Below, in pieces: positions 11,432 to 22,624 of a stretch of 64,000 bases of DNA. The stretch is from NCBI RefSeq assembly GCF_900497805.2, contig NW_020954570.1, positions 10,849,730 to 10,913,729 on the forward strand. The letters are read 5' to 3'. The notes beneath the pieces are model-generated. The model searched no databases and was not told the origin of the DNA. It saw only the letters and a program-made list of their open reading frames with translations. The position numbers and the translations under genes were made by a program. The DNA is from Vombatus ursinus (taxonomy: Eukaryota; Chordata; Mammalia; Diprotodontia; Vombatidae). Numbering within the stretch: position 1 is the first letter of the stretch; every line of letters starts with the position of its first letter.

Positions 11432-13290
11432 AAGAGCAAACAATAACCAAAAAAGAAGATGATCATAAAAAAAACCTATTATGATGATTGGAAAACTAAA
11501 GACAAAAACTCAGAAGACAATTATATAAAAATATTTACAAGCAAAGTCTCAAAAAAAACTGCAGATTAAACACAAGAACAACAAGAATTTCTAGAAGAAC
11601 TAAAAGAGAAATAAAAATTGGGAAAAATATTTTAAAAATCAATCAAGAGCACTTGAAAAATTGGGACTAGAAATGAGAGCAATGCAAGAAAATTATGAAA
11701 AGAGAATCAACACCTTGATAAAAGAGGCAAAAGAAAAGAAAATAATTTCTTAAAAAAAAAAGAATTGACCAAATGGTAAAAGAGATACCAAACCTCACTG
11801 AAGAACATAACTCCCTAAAAAGCAAAACTGGCTAAGTGGAAAAAGAGGTTGTCAGAAGTAAAATTTAACAAAAGGGTAAATTGAGGCAATTTTTCATGCA
11901 ATAAAACAATTTTTAATAGAGTGCCAAACCTATCAATAAGGGGGTCTCTGGTCAGCCTCCATTTGTACCAAAGACCCTAACATGTGGGCTTTAAACTTAG
12001 GAAAATCTTCCTTCTGATTTACCTGAAAGTACATCATTTAGACCTCCCCTGGCAAAAAGATAATCCAAAATGGTGGACATTTTAATGAGGAAGTAGTTTA
12101 ATAGTACTAGCTCCTCTCTATTACTTCATTGTTTGAGGGGGAGGGGCAAGACTAATCCACAAGTGAAATGATTAGTCTGCAGGTAGGGGAAGTAGGCTAG
12201 CTTTCAGATGTGACTGATTATACCCTTCTCTGACACTTAAAGAATGCTAGCTGCTTTCTGAGATCCAGCTGCTTCTAGCATTTTGGCTAGAAAAACAGAA
12301 GCCATCTCTATCAGATTTTCCCTGTTTGGTCTCTACCATATAGGCCAGGTCACCCCTAACTTTGATTAGAAAGCAAGGACAAGAGATTTGTTCCCTGGCA
12401 AGGGCCTGTCTCAAGCTGGCTTCTGTGCTTATGGAATAAACAGAAATAAGTTTCCACTTTGGAGGGGCCTGGCCTTGGAGCCAGGTGTGATCACATTGCT
12501 GGATCATGCCCGTCATAAACTGCCTGCCCTTCAAAAATAGGATCTGACAAAAATAAGAGAAAGATGAATCACAGAGTGATATTGGTTATTAAATAGGACT
12601 CTATAATATTAACTTTCCTCAAGGTAGAAAACCTCACTGAAGAAAACAATTCCTTAAAGATTAGAATTGGGCAAGTGGAAGCTAATAAATACATGAAATA
12701 TCAAAAAGAAATAAACTCAAAAAATGAAAAAGAGAAGAAAATGTGAACTATCTCACTGGACAAACAACTGACCTGGGAAAGAGATCAAGGAGAGATAATT
12801 TAAGAATTAATGGACTACATGAAAGCCATGATCAAAGAAAGAGCATAGGCATCATAGTTTAAGAAATTATAAAGGAAAACTGCACTGATATCTTAGAACC
12901 TGTGGAAAGAACCCACTGATCACTTCCTTAAAGAGAACCCAAAATGAAAACTTCCAGGAGTACTATAGCCAATTCTAGAACTTCTAGGTCAAGGAGGAAA
13001 TATTTTAAGAAGCCAGGAGTAATCCAATTAAATATCATGTGGCCACAGTCAGGATCACAGATGATTTAGCAGCTACCATAATAAAGGAATCTGGAATATG
13101 ATATTTCAGAAGGTAAAAGAGCTAGAATAACAGCTAAGAAAAACCTACATGCAGCAAAACTGATTACAATCCTACTGGGGTAAAAAATGGATATGTAATG
13201 AAATAGAAGACTTCCAGCCACTCCTGATGAAAAGATCATAGCTGAATAGAAAATTTGCATTCTAATAGAAGACTTGAGAGAGGCAAAAAA
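11432..13290 (+). pseudogene. L1 ORF1 remnant interrupted by an LTR-like element
   Basis: ORF1p is the RNA-binding chaperone of L1. The N-terminal coiled-coil part (11,440-11,849) is rich in Glu/Lys heptad-like repeats in broken frames ('aaatgagagcaatgcaagaaaattatgaaaag'). The middle and C-terminal RNA-binding parts (12,626-13,290) include 'aatcatgtggccacagtcaggatcacag', the match to the TVRITQ stretch. The initiating ATG is lost, there are many stops, and a 772-bp insertion splits it. Confidence 0.8.
11850..12621. mobile_element. Solo LTR-like retroviral fossil
   Basis: A 772-bp block begins TGTCAGAAGT, ends CTTTCCTCA and is flanked on both sides by AGGT (11,846-11,849 and 12,622-12,625). 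Comparison with the other ORF1 copies in this window shows that the L1 text is continuous if this block plus one AGGT is removed. TG...CA ends and a 4-bp duplication suit an LTR of a class I (gammaretrovirus-like) element. A possible polyadenylation signal is at 12,435. There is no internal region, so it is a recombined remnant. It is younger than its L1 host. The family name and orientation are not certain. Confidence 0.7.
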
Positions 13291-14304
13291 AAAATTTTAA
13301 AAGATAAACATAAGTGAGAAATCATGAGGATTATCATTAAGTTAAACTGTTTACATTCCCCATTGGAAAGACAATGCATGTAACCCCCAAGAACTTTATC
13401 ATAACTAGGGCAGTTGGAATTAGCCTACTCAGAGAGAAGGCATGAAATATGAGTCTATTATATTGGGATGATCTCAAAAGAAAAAAAAGGAAGGCTTAGA
13501 AAGGGAGACATTGAGAGAAATGGGGAGCGAAAGGAAGACTGGGGAAAATTATCTCACATAAAACAGTCACACAAAGAAATTTTTCTCTTTTTTACAATTG
13601 GAGGAATATGGTGGGGAGGGAAAAGGAGCAATTCCTGAACCTTATTCTCATCTGAACTGGTTCAAAGAGGGAAGAATATATGTACACACTCAGTTGGATG
13701 TAGAAATCTATCTTGCCCAACAGGAAGGGGAAGACCTAAGAAAAAAACAGGTGTGGGGTGGGGGGATTATAAAATAAAGGGCAGATTAAGAAAGTAATCA
13801 GAAGCAAAACAGAGTTTTGAGAAGAAACAGGGTAAGAAAAGAGAAGGAAAACAGAATTAAATAACATAGAGGGAAATACACAGTATCATAAATGTGAACA
13901 TGAATGGGATTTACTCAGCCATAAAGTCCTACAGGATGTTGTTTACAAGAGACATACTTGAAACAGAAAGGTACACATGGAATTAAAATAGAGGACTGGA
14001 GAAGAATCTGATATGCTTCAGTTGAAGTAAAAAAGGAAAGGGTAGCAATCATGATCTCATACAAAGCAAATGCAAAAACAGACTTAATTAAAAGAGATAA
14101 GCAGAGAAACTATATTTGGCTAAAAAGTACTCCATAGACAACAAATTAATATCAACATTAATTATATTGCACCAAATGGCATGGCAAAATTCTTAAAGGA
14201 AAAGTTAAATGAATTATAAGAGGAAATAGATAGGAAAACTATACTAGTGAATGACGTCCTTTTACCTCTCTGAATTAAATAAAGGTAACCTTAAAATAAA
14301 TGAG

Positions 14305-14556
14305 CAGCTAGGTGGCAACAGTGGAAAGAACACCGGGCTTGGAATCAAGAAGACTCATCTTCATGAGTTCAAATCTGGCCTCAGATACTTACTAGCTGTG
14401 TGACCCTGGGCAAGCCACTCAACCCTGTCTGTGTTAGTTTCTTATCTGTAAAATAAGAAGCAGAAGGAAATGACAAACCACTCCAGTATTTCTGCCAAGA
14501 AAATCTCAAATGGAGTCATGAAGAATTGGACATGACTGAAACAAGTGAACAATAAG
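14305..14556 (+). repeat. MAR1-type SINE
   Basis: Modules in order: 'gagcagctaggtggc' head, 'gttcaaatctggcctcagatacttactagctgtgtgaccctgggcaag', CORE-like 'tcttatctgtaaaat', 'ggaaatgacaaaccactccagtatttctgccaagaaaa', and tail 'ggacatgactgaaacaagtgaacaa'. It is inserted in the L1 ORF2 endonuclease region. The A-rich flanks 'aaaataaat' on both sides are likely target-site copies. Confidence 0.88.
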
Positions 14557-14984
14557 AAATAAAATAAATAAGAAAGAAGTTAAGGACATGAATAGAATTT
14601 TAGAATAGTTATATATGATAGACCTCTGGAGAAAACTAATTAGGAATAGAAAGGAAAAAAATATTTTTCTCAGCTATACATGGACCCTTCACAAAATTTA
14701 TAATGTTTTGGGGCATAAAACCATATGCACAAAATTCAGAAAAGCATAAAGATTATGTACACACTTTTCAGACCACATGGTAATAAAAATTGCATTCAAT
14801 AAAGAACCTTGGAAACAGATTAAAATTAATTGGAAAATGAATAATCTTGAAGAATGAGTACTTAAAAAAGGGAATCATAGAAATAATCAATAAATGCATT
14901 AATGCTAATGACAATGATGAACTCACCCATAAAAAAGAAATGGAAAGTAGAATGGATCAAAAACCAGAACTCAACTCTCTCCAT

Positions 14985-15025
14985 ATAGATAGGTGGTTGA
15001 TAGATAGATAGGTAGATATATTATA
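14985..15025. repeat. GATA-type microsatellite
   Basis: A short, impure run of GATA/GGTA units lies inside the second L1 endonuclease copy. Confidence 0.7.
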
Positions 15026-16369
15026 AGAAACACTTTTCAAAATGAGAGATGCACATGGAATGAAAATAAAGGGCTATAGTAGAATTTATTATACTTCAGC
15101 TGAAGTAAAAAAAGCAAGAGTATGCACCAAATGCTGTAACATCCAAATTTATAAAGGAAAAGGTAAATGAATTATAGGTGGAGATAGCAAAACCATAATC
15201 GTGGAACACTTCAACTTGCCCCTCTCAGAAGTAGATAAATCTAACCACAAAATAAATATGAAAGAAGTCAAGGAAAAGAATATAATCTTAGATAAGCTAG
15301 ATATGATAGACATCTGGAAAGAATTTAATGGGAATAGAAGGGAACATACCTTTTCTCAGCAGTATAAGGCACTTTTGTAAAAGCTGACCATTTATTAGGG
15401 CACAAAAACCTCACAACCAAATTCAGAAAAGCAGAAATATTATATGCATCCTTTTCAGATCATAATGCAATAAAATTACATTTAATAAAGTATCACAGAA
15501 TCACAGATTAAAAATTAATTGGAAACTAAGTAACCTAATCTTAAAGAATGAATGTCAAAGAACGAATCATAGAAATGATAAGTAATTTTATTAAAGACAA
15601 TGTTAATAATGATACAACATACCAAAACTTATGAGCTGTATCAAGAGCAGATCAATGAATTTGGTAATCAACTAAAAGAAAAGAACAAACTAAAAATCCC
15701 CAGTTAAAAACCAAATTGGAAATCCTGAAAATCAAAGGAGAGATTAATAAAATGGAAGTAAGTAAAGCACTGAACTAAAAATAAAATAAGGAGCTGGTTT
15801 TATGGTGAAAAAACAATAAAATAAATCATTGGTTAATTTTTGTCTTTAAAAAGGAGAAAAGAAAACCAAATCACTAGTATCAAAAATGAAAAGGATTCAT
15901 ACACCACTAATGCAGATGAAATTAAAACAATTATTAGGAGTTATTTTGCCAAATTATATGCCAATAAGTTTAACAGTCTAAATGAAGTGGAAGAATACTT
16001 ACAAAAAATATAAACTACTCAGATTAACAGAAAAAGAAATAGAATACCTGAATAGACCTATTTTAGAAAAGGAAATTGGGCAAGACATAACTGAGCTTCC
16101 TACAAAAAAGGGATCAGACCTAGATGGATTTGCAAGTGAATTCTACCAAACTTTTGAACATCATTTAATTATAATATTAAATAAATTATTTGGAGTAACA
16201 GGCAAATAACAAAACTCCTTCTATAAAACAAGTTGTGTGTGGGGGTGATACCTAAACTAGGAAAAGCAAAAACAGAAAAAGAAAATTACATGCCAATTTC
16301 ATTAATGCATATTAATGCAAAAATCATAAATGCAATAATAGCTAGGAGACTATAGCAACATGTCACAAG

Positions 16370-17236
16370 GATAAGAATATGAGTCATTCCCCAAATGATA
16401 TATGGTCAAAGGATATGAACAGGTAGTTATTGCAAGATATCAAAGCTATATATAGTCATATGAAAAAATGATCTAATTTATTATTGATGAGAGAAATGAA
16501 AATTAAAACAACACCAATCAGGTTATTAAAATGATAGAACAGAAAAATGATAAATGCTGGAGGGGATGTAAAAAACTGGCACAAATACACTGTTGATGGA
16601 ATTGTGAACTGATCCAACCATTTTGGAGAGCAGTTTAGAATTATGTTCAAAGAATTATAAAACTATGTATACTGCTATTGGGTCTGTTTCACAAGGTAAT
16701 CAGGGAAAAGGGAAAAAAAGTTATATGTTCTAAAATATTTATAATATCTCTTTTCGTGGTGGCAAAGAATTGAAAACTGAGGAAATATCCATCTTTTGGG
16801 CAATGACTGAATAAGTTGTGGTGTATGATTGTGATGGAATACTACTGTGCTGTAAGAAACAATGAGTGGGGTTTAGAAAAAAATGGAAAGACTTGCATGA
16901 AATAATTCAGAGGAAAATGAGTAGAACCAAGAGAACATTGTATATAGCAATAGCAATATTATTTGAAGAGTAACTATGAATGACTAAACTATCCCGCTCT
17001 TTCAAATCAATTATAAAGGGCTTTTGATGAAAAATGCTATGCATGTCCAGAAAAAGAATTGACATATAGAAGTGCAGATATATAGAACTGATATGTAGAT
17101 ATATTGCATAGCTCCACACATGTATTTGTTTTAACTGTTGGTCTTCTATTATGAAGTGTTGGGAGAGAGTGAGGGAGGAAGACAACTTGAAACCCAAAAT
17201 GTAACCCAAATAAATAAATTAAAATCAAACAAAAAA
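16370..17236 (+). repeat. L1 ORF2 C-terminal end and 3'UTR
   Basis: 'ttccccaaatgatatatggtcaaaggatatgaacaggtag' is the KWSKDMNRQ stretch. It continues through the Cys region (aaatgctggaggggatgtaaaaaactgg), the end of ORF2 and the 3' tail 'acccaaaatgtaacccaaataaataaatt'. It is joined directly to RT sequence at 16,369, so about half of ORF2 is missing. Confidence 0.85.
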
Positions 17237-17740
17237 AGAATAAGAACATTTACTCAATTGAAAAAATAGTCTAAGTATGTCAACAATCAATTTTCAGAAG
17301 AAATCCAAGATATATATATAAAGTCCTAAATCATATTTATGAGGTCTATACCAACAAAAGATCCAAAAGATGAAAAAGACCCACATGTATAAAAATATTT
17401 ACAGCAGTTTTCTTAGTGGTGGCAAAGAATTAGAAGCTGAGGGGGTGCCATCAGTTAGGGAAGTTATCATATAAGAATATGATGGAATAATATGTTGTAA
17501 AAATAATTTAAAGCATGGTTTCAGGGAAATCTGGTAAAATTTTTATTAACTACTGCGAAATGAATTGAGCAGAAACACAAGGACAATTTATATAGAAACA
17601 ACATTATAAAGACAAACAACTTTTAAAGACTTAGAAACTCTGATCAACACAAAGACCAACCACAATTACAGAGAGCTAATGGTGAAACATGCTACTATAT
17701 TTTGATATTCAATTGAATAAAGTGTTTCTTTTAATACTTA
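17237..17740 (+). repeat. Second, more decayed L1 3' part
   Basis: It follows directly on the A-rich end of the preceding L1. It starts at the 'NRQFSEEEI' region (gtcaacaatcaattttcagaagaaatcc) and, after an internal gap, reads 'tttacagcagttttcttagtggtggcaaagaatt'. It may be the displaced 3' part of the L1 that begins at 10,679, or an independent fragment. Confidence 0.7.
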
Positions 17741-17958
17741 CTCCTTTCTAAATCTTTACATTAAAAATCTAAAACACTTTTGTATCATCTTTGGCTTTTG
17801 TTTTATTAAACCACACAGTCAAAAAGTATAGAAACTATGGTTTAAAATGAGATCTCTTAGGATTTTATTCAAGATCATAATTAAAATTCTAAATGAGTAT
17901 TTTTAAATTTTATTTATCTTTAATTTTAACATTCACTTTTATGACCTTTTGAGTTTTA

Positions 17959-18054
17959 AATTGAACTATTTACATTCCTACATGGAAAGATGATATTTGT
18001 AACTCATGAGACGTTTCTCAGTATTAGGGTAGTTGGAGAAGAAATATATACATA

Positions 18055-18103
<49 letters not shown>

Positions 18104-18985
18104 GAGGGCACAGGATGACTTGTATATGAAGGAATGATATCTAAAAATAAGAAAAAATTATGGGTGAAAGGATTTTGCTGGGAGAAGGAGAAAGGGAGAG
18201 GTAGAATGGGGTAAATTATCTCACATAAAGCAGACAAGAAAAAGCTTTTACAGTGTAGGGGAAATGAGGGAAGGTGAGAGGGAATGAGTGAATCTTATTC
18301 TCATTGGATTTGGCTTAAGGAAGGAATAACATACGCACTCAATTGGGTATGGAAATCTATCTTACCCTACAGGAAAATAGGGGGAAAGGGGATAAGAGGT
18401 AGGGATAATAGAAGGGAGGGCAGATTAGGGGAGGGGAAAATCAGAAGCAAACACTTTTGAGGAGGGACAGGGTCAAAGGAGAGAATAGAATAAATGGGAG
18501 GTGAGATAAGATGAAGGGAAATATAGTTAGTTTTTTACAACATGACTATTATGGAGGTGTTTTGCATGACTACACATATATAACCTGTATTGAGTTCCTT
18601 GCCTTCTCAGTGAGGGTGGGTGGGGAGGGAGGAAGGGAGGGAATTTGGAACCTGAAGTTTTAAAATAAATGTTAAAAATCATTTTTACATGCAACTGGGA
18701 AAAAAGATATGTAGGCAATTGAGTGTAGAAATCTATCCTGCCCTACAGGAAAATAGAAGGTGAAGGGGATAAAAGAAAAGGGGGGGAGGTGATAGAAGGA
18801 AGGTCAGATTAGGGGAAGGGATATTCAGAATGCACGCTGTCTTGTGGTGGGGGAAGGGAGAGATGGGGAGAAAATTTGGAACTCAAAATCTTATGGAAGT
18901 GAATGTTGAAAACTAAAAATAAATAAATTCATTTGAAAAAGAAAACAATAATAAACATACATATATACAAAAAGAAAAAATAAAG
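17959..18985 (+). mobile_element. ORF1-only (HAL1-like) LINE, 5'-truncated copy
   Basis: It begins in the spacer just after ORF1 ('gaactatttacattcctacatgg') and contains the (TA)n site, the purine-rich spacer, the family-specific junction GAAATATAGTTAG (18,518-18,530) where ORF2 is absent, a first L1-type 3' tail (18,585-18,710), a second spacer copy (18,711-18,830) and a second tail (18,832-18,950). The architecture equals that of 43,557-46,441. ORF1 itself is not included. Confidence 0.75.
18056..18100. repeat. (TA)n microsatellite
   Basis: About 20 TA units lie inside the spacer of the ORF1-only element, at the same site where its two relatives carry other simple repeats (40,258-40,322; 45,619-45,657). 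Confidence 0.95.
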
Positions 18986-19717
18986 GTGAGCTCTCCTGCT
19001 AGAGCACAGGGGGCATTGACCCAAGCTTATTTTGCTGGAGAACAGGGAACTGGTCACTGGCTTTGTGTGCGGGTGCCTCAGGTACTGGCAGCTGGAGCCT
19101 GTAGGGGTCTGTCAGCTTACCTGATGCTAAGCTGGGATCAGCAACACTAAAGCTATTGGTGGGGGGGGGGGAGAAGGTCTGGACCCTGGAAGAAACTTGC
19201 TTACCTGGGTTGCTTTAAAACATTGGTTTGGCTGCTGGAGGATGCCTCGCCATCTGGAGTTGTGCTTCCTGGAATTGTGCCTCCTGGAGTTGTGCTGAAG
19301 CATGAGGAGGTTTGGTTGCTGGAGGATGCCTGCCCACCAGTACAAATGGTGGTTTTGTGAGTTGGAGTTTACTGGTTCCCCTGTCTGTGCCAAGGCACTC
19401 AGGGGGTTGTAGTTTTGGAGCTTGATTGTTTCACCATTCTGGGGCTCAGGATCTCCCACTTGTTTGCTGTGGTGGGGCTTGCCACTGGCTTGCTGTGATG
19501 CTTCTTGTCATATACTGCTCCCCTTCCACCAGAGTGGGAGATGTTTTTCCCATTAATCCCCCAACATTCCCAGGCTACAAGACTGCTGCACCCCATCTTT
19601 GTGCTGGCTCAGCTGTTCCAGAGTTTTCCTGGGGTCATATTTTCTGGGTTTTTGAGGTCAAGAAGGTAGAGTGAGAGCAACTTACTTCTTACTCCATCAT
19701 CTTGGCTCCCAGAAGTC
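18985..19717 (-). promoter_or_regulatory. L1 5'UTR, antisense, distinct subtype
   Basis: On minus it starts 'gggagccaagatgatgg', the L1 5' start with its AAGATG core, and then diverges from the 5'UTR type of the other copies. It has an internal duplication: the segment 'tttggYtgctggaggatgcc' occurs at about 19,227-19,247 and 19,311-19,330, with three 15-bp units (19,250-19,294) between. A C-run (G-run on plus) lies at about 19,159-19,171. Confidence 0.6.
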
Positions 19718-19729
19718 TTCCTAGATGAG

Positions 19730-20195
19730 TTTTAAACAAATGTTAAACTTGACATTTGGTTTTCCTATCTAGGATTTTTTCTAAGTTCTGATACCTACCA
19801 TTTTATATGATCCTGTCACATTTTCTAATCTGCTGATCTCCCACACAGCCTCAGCAAGTGAATATAATGGAATTTAACTTTTCAGTCTCTATAATTTACT
19901 CCTCCTTTACTCTAGAATTCACCTCTCCATACTGTGGATGTTTCAGATAAGTTCTATGTGTTCTTCAGTTCACTCCTTATTCTCCAAACATTTCCTTCAC
20001 AGTCTTGCTAAACACCTTGCTACTTCCATGTACCATTTCCTCCTGCCTAGCTAACTCCCACCTCTGCTCATTTTCACTTCTGGAATCACGAACCATGATC
20101 AAATCAACTTTACCACTGATCTTGGATTGTGTCTGTCAATCTATTTTTCCATGGTCCCATTTTCATTCTAGTAATTTTCAGGATCAGAGTCCCAT
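19730..20195. other. Unassigned, possibly old L2 sequence
   Basis: Pyrimidine-rich on plus. It directly precedes an L2-type 3' end and may be its decayed upstream part. No coding motif is readable. Confidence 0.3.
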
Positions 20196-20335
20196 ATGCC
20201 TATTGCCTTTCCCATTAGAATGTAAGTACCTTGAGGACAGGAACTGATATTACTTTTGTATTTGTATGCCTAGTACTTTGCACAATGTTTGACATGTAAA
20301 TGCTTTTCATTTTTTTACCCACTCATTCACTCATT
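20196..20335 (+). repeat. L2 3' end
   Basis: 'ttagaatgtaagtaccttgaggacaggaactg', then 'tttgtatgcctagtactttgcacaatgtttgacatgtaaatgct', is the usual order of the L2 LINE 3' end ('...gtaagctccttgagggcaggga...cctagcacagtgcctgg...'). Confidence 0.6.
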
Positions 20336-21200
20336 TGTAATATTTGTAGATCTTTTTCATGATAGTATGTTGAATTAACAAATACTTATTTAACTAGAAT
20401 TTGCAACCTTTTATTTGAGGCTTTTGCTAAAATGGGTCTTTTTTACATTCATATTCTATTCACAAATATTTTTGCCTAATTATCATCTTTAACATCATAG
20501 CTTAATAATTAATAAAAATGAAATTTTCACTAGATGTTTTTAATCATAACTCACTATTACCTCAATAGGTGTCTGCTTTCATTGGCATAGGTACTTCTTC
20601 TAACAAAGCATGAAATGACCCATCTTTCCATAACATTCTATTTAAGTCATATTTCTACAATATAAAGACACCCATTTTATTAAGGTAACCAAATGAAACA
20701 AAAAAACCCAATATGTTGTATAACCTTGTACCTATTGTACCTCCCTATAAACTCACTCCTATTCCATCAGCAAGTGCCAATATTTGACTTGCTAATACTC
20801 CATATTATAATTTCCCCTACTACTTCCTCTCAGAAATTGGCTAGTTCTGCTTAATGTAGCAGTTGAATGGCTCCTCCTTCTCTACATCCTGGTTGGTGAA
20901 AGTTGCAAACAACCCTTCTTTGGGTCATATGATTATATTGTAACAGCAGGGAATCCAATCACCTCACTCCTTCTAGAAAATACTCCAGCCCTGGACCCTC
21001 AACCAATTGAGAATACATCCAATTGACAAATATACTTAACTAAATTTAAATAACCAAGTTAACCAATTTAGAAGGAGTAAAAGTCACTGAAGCATTGACT
21101 GAGAAGACTCAGTTTCACTCAGTGAATCTTATATAAAATAAGAAGTAAGTTCATACTTGAATTATTAAAGTGGTAAGCCAAGAAGAACACTTCTAGTCAA
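20336..21200. other. Unassigned non-coding DNA
   Basis: No repeat family or gene recognised. Confidence 0.3.
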
Positions 21201-21211
21201 GCCCCTGAAAA

Positions 21212-21392
21212 GGATGTGAAGGAGAGGAGGAAAATGAGATAGAGAAAGAGAGAGGGAGAGAGAAATGAGATAGATGGATAGGGAAAGAAAAGAAGAAAGA
21301 AAGAAAGAAATGAAGGGAGAGAGAAAGAGAGAGAGGGTAGGAAAGAGAAGGAAGGAAGGAAAGAAGGGAAAAAGGAGAGACAATCAGAGACC
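21212..21392. repeat. GA-rich (purine) simple repeat
   Basis: About 180 bp of nearly pure purine on plus (GAGA, GGAA and GAAA units). The long overlapping Ser/Phe/Leu-rich minus-strand open frames here are its by-products. Confidence 0.9.
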
Positions 21393-22280
21393 TCAAAAGC
21401 TGAGGTGTAAAAAAAAATTGGCAGCACTGAATCGATAAGCAAAAGGAGAGACAAAAAGTAAAACCTCCATTTTTGCTTCATTATCTCTTTCATTTTCTTT
21501 TGACACATTGCCTTTACCTACCTTGCTACACGAATTTTCTAACTATTTTTTATTTCCTTTGTTTTTGGTCAGCCATTTTTTCTAATCTTTTTTCCCCATT
21601 TCTATTAACTCAGTTTATCAAACGTATTTATTAAGCATCTACTACACTTTAGGTATTATTTTATGACCTTATTCCTTTACATTTTTTTCATATTTGGGCT
21701 TGAAATTCCATGGAATTGGGACAAGAATATAGAAAGAGCAGCCCTGAGGCACAGAAGACAAACATGTCTAACTTGACAATTTACCTAAGGAGGTCTTTAT
21801 TCCCTAGACATTCAATCCAGATTCAGTGGCACCTGCATAGACATCATGACTAATTCATTTTTCCTTAAAATTTCAAGCCATTGTTCATGTTCAGTAAAGA
21901 ATAATGATCACTTTTACCATGGACATCATAATTAGTGTTATAAACCTGCAATAGGTGATGAGGTTAAGTAAATGGCCTGACTTGTATTGATTGACTACAT
22001 AATTGGACCTTTTACTAAAGGACACAGAAAGCTTGGGCCTCCTGGCTGGTTGGGCTTGCCCAGTAGCAAGAGGTCTAATTAGCTCCTGGTTAGTCCTAGT
22101 TGATCTATGTAACAAGAAGCTTTGCCAAAGAAAACTGAGGTGACTAAACCAGGAAGAGTCACCTATGGACTCTTAAGGAATGTGGAAAAATGCCTCCTGA
22201 CTTCTTTTGAGAAGATCTTTCTATTGGGATACAGTCAAGAGAAAGACTTCTCGGACTTCCAGCCTTCTCAATTCAGGTTT
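21393..22280. other. Unassigned non-coding DNA
   Basis: Nothing recognised except a short 'tttattaagcatctactacactttagg' relic near 21,626-21,652 of the kind found in old LINE ends. Confidence 0.3.
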
Positions 22281-22283
22281 GAG

Positions 22284-22376
22284 GAAGAAAAGAAGAAAGG
22301 ATGGAAGGAAGGAAGGAAGGAAGGAAGGAAGGAAGGAAGGAAGGAAGGAAGGAAGGAAGGAAGGAAGGAGGGAAGA
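22284..22376 (+). repeat. (GGAA)n microsatellite
   Basis: About 17 nearly perfect GGAA units. The Lys/Glu/Gly/Arg repeat peptides in three plus frames come from this tract. (GGAA)n arrays can bind ETS-family factors. No function is implied here. Confidence 0.95.
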
Positions 22377-22379
22377 TGG

Positions 22380-22618
22380 ATATATTGAGAGTCTGCCATG
22401 TGACAGGCATTGTATTAAGTGTTTTGCAAATATTGTCTCATTTTATTCTCACAATCCTGAGAGGTAGTTGTTGTTATTCCCATTTTACAGTTGAGGAAAG
22501 TGAGGGATACAGAGGTTACGTGACTTTTCCAGGGTCATACAGGATCATACAGTTTATATCTGAGGCTGGATTTGAACTCTTCCTGACTACAGGCCCAGTA
22601 TTCTATCTACTACACTAC
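22380..22618 (-). repeat. MIR SINE, nearly complete
   Basis: The plus strand shows the MIR reverse complement: 'gccatgtgacaggcattgtattaagtg', 'cattttattctcacaatcctgagaggtag', 'cccattttacagttgagg', 'tctgaggctggatttgaactcttcctgactacaggcccag', 'ctatctactacactacc'. Both the tRNA-like and the CORE parts are present. Confidence 0.85.
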
Positions 22619-22624
22619 CAATCC

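Larger units (their letters stand above)
13890..16369 (+). pseudogene. L1 ORF2 remnant with doubled endonuclease region
   Basis: The first endonuclease copy runs from about 13,890 to 14,921 (interrupted by MAR1). A second starts again at the ORF2 beginning, 'gaactcacccataaaaaagaaatgg' (14,920), and runs to about 15,600. Then come the linker and the RT N-terminal part: [14 protein letters not shown] (match to the L1 'GxDGFxxEFYQTF' motif, 16,110-16,160) and '[19 protein letters not shown]' (16,250-16,310). At about 16,369 the text jumps to the C-terminal half, so the RT catalytic core is absent. Only 15,982-16,209 (75 codons) stays open. Confidence 0.82.
10679..17236 (+). mobile_element. L1 LINE, near full-length but rearranged
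   Basis: The layout is L1: 5' start with 'gagccaagatagtggagc' (10,683), 5'UTR, ORF1 (about 11,432-13,290), inter-ORF purine-rich spacer (13,290-13,890), ORF2 endonuclease region, partial RT, C-terminal region and 3'UTR with an A-rich end near 17,236. It carries an LTR-like insertion in ORF1 (11,850-12,621) and a MAR1 SINE in ORF2 (about 14,305-14,556). The endonuclease region occurs twice and the RT core is missing. It is full of stops and long dead. The second endonuclease copy could instead mark a separate, 5'-truncated L1 nested in the first. Confidence 0.85.
17899..19717. mobile_element. Composite L1 unit: antisense ends around a sense element
   Basis: Three blocks lie in order: an antisense L1 3' tail with T-rich edge (17,899-17,958), a sense ORF1-only-family segment (17,959-18,985), and an antisense L1 5'UTR ending at the L1 start (rc of 'ggctccc', about 19,710). 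Similar sequences TTCTAAATGAGT (17,887-17,898) and TTCCTAGATGAGT (19,718-19,730) sit at the outer edges and may be a target-site duplication of one minus-strand insertion. The inner sense segment would then be a later insertion or rearrangement. Confidence 0.5.

Noticed and set aside
21165-21508. Three overlapping minus-strand ORFs rich in Ser, Phe and Leu
   Set aside because: By-products of the GA-rich tract.
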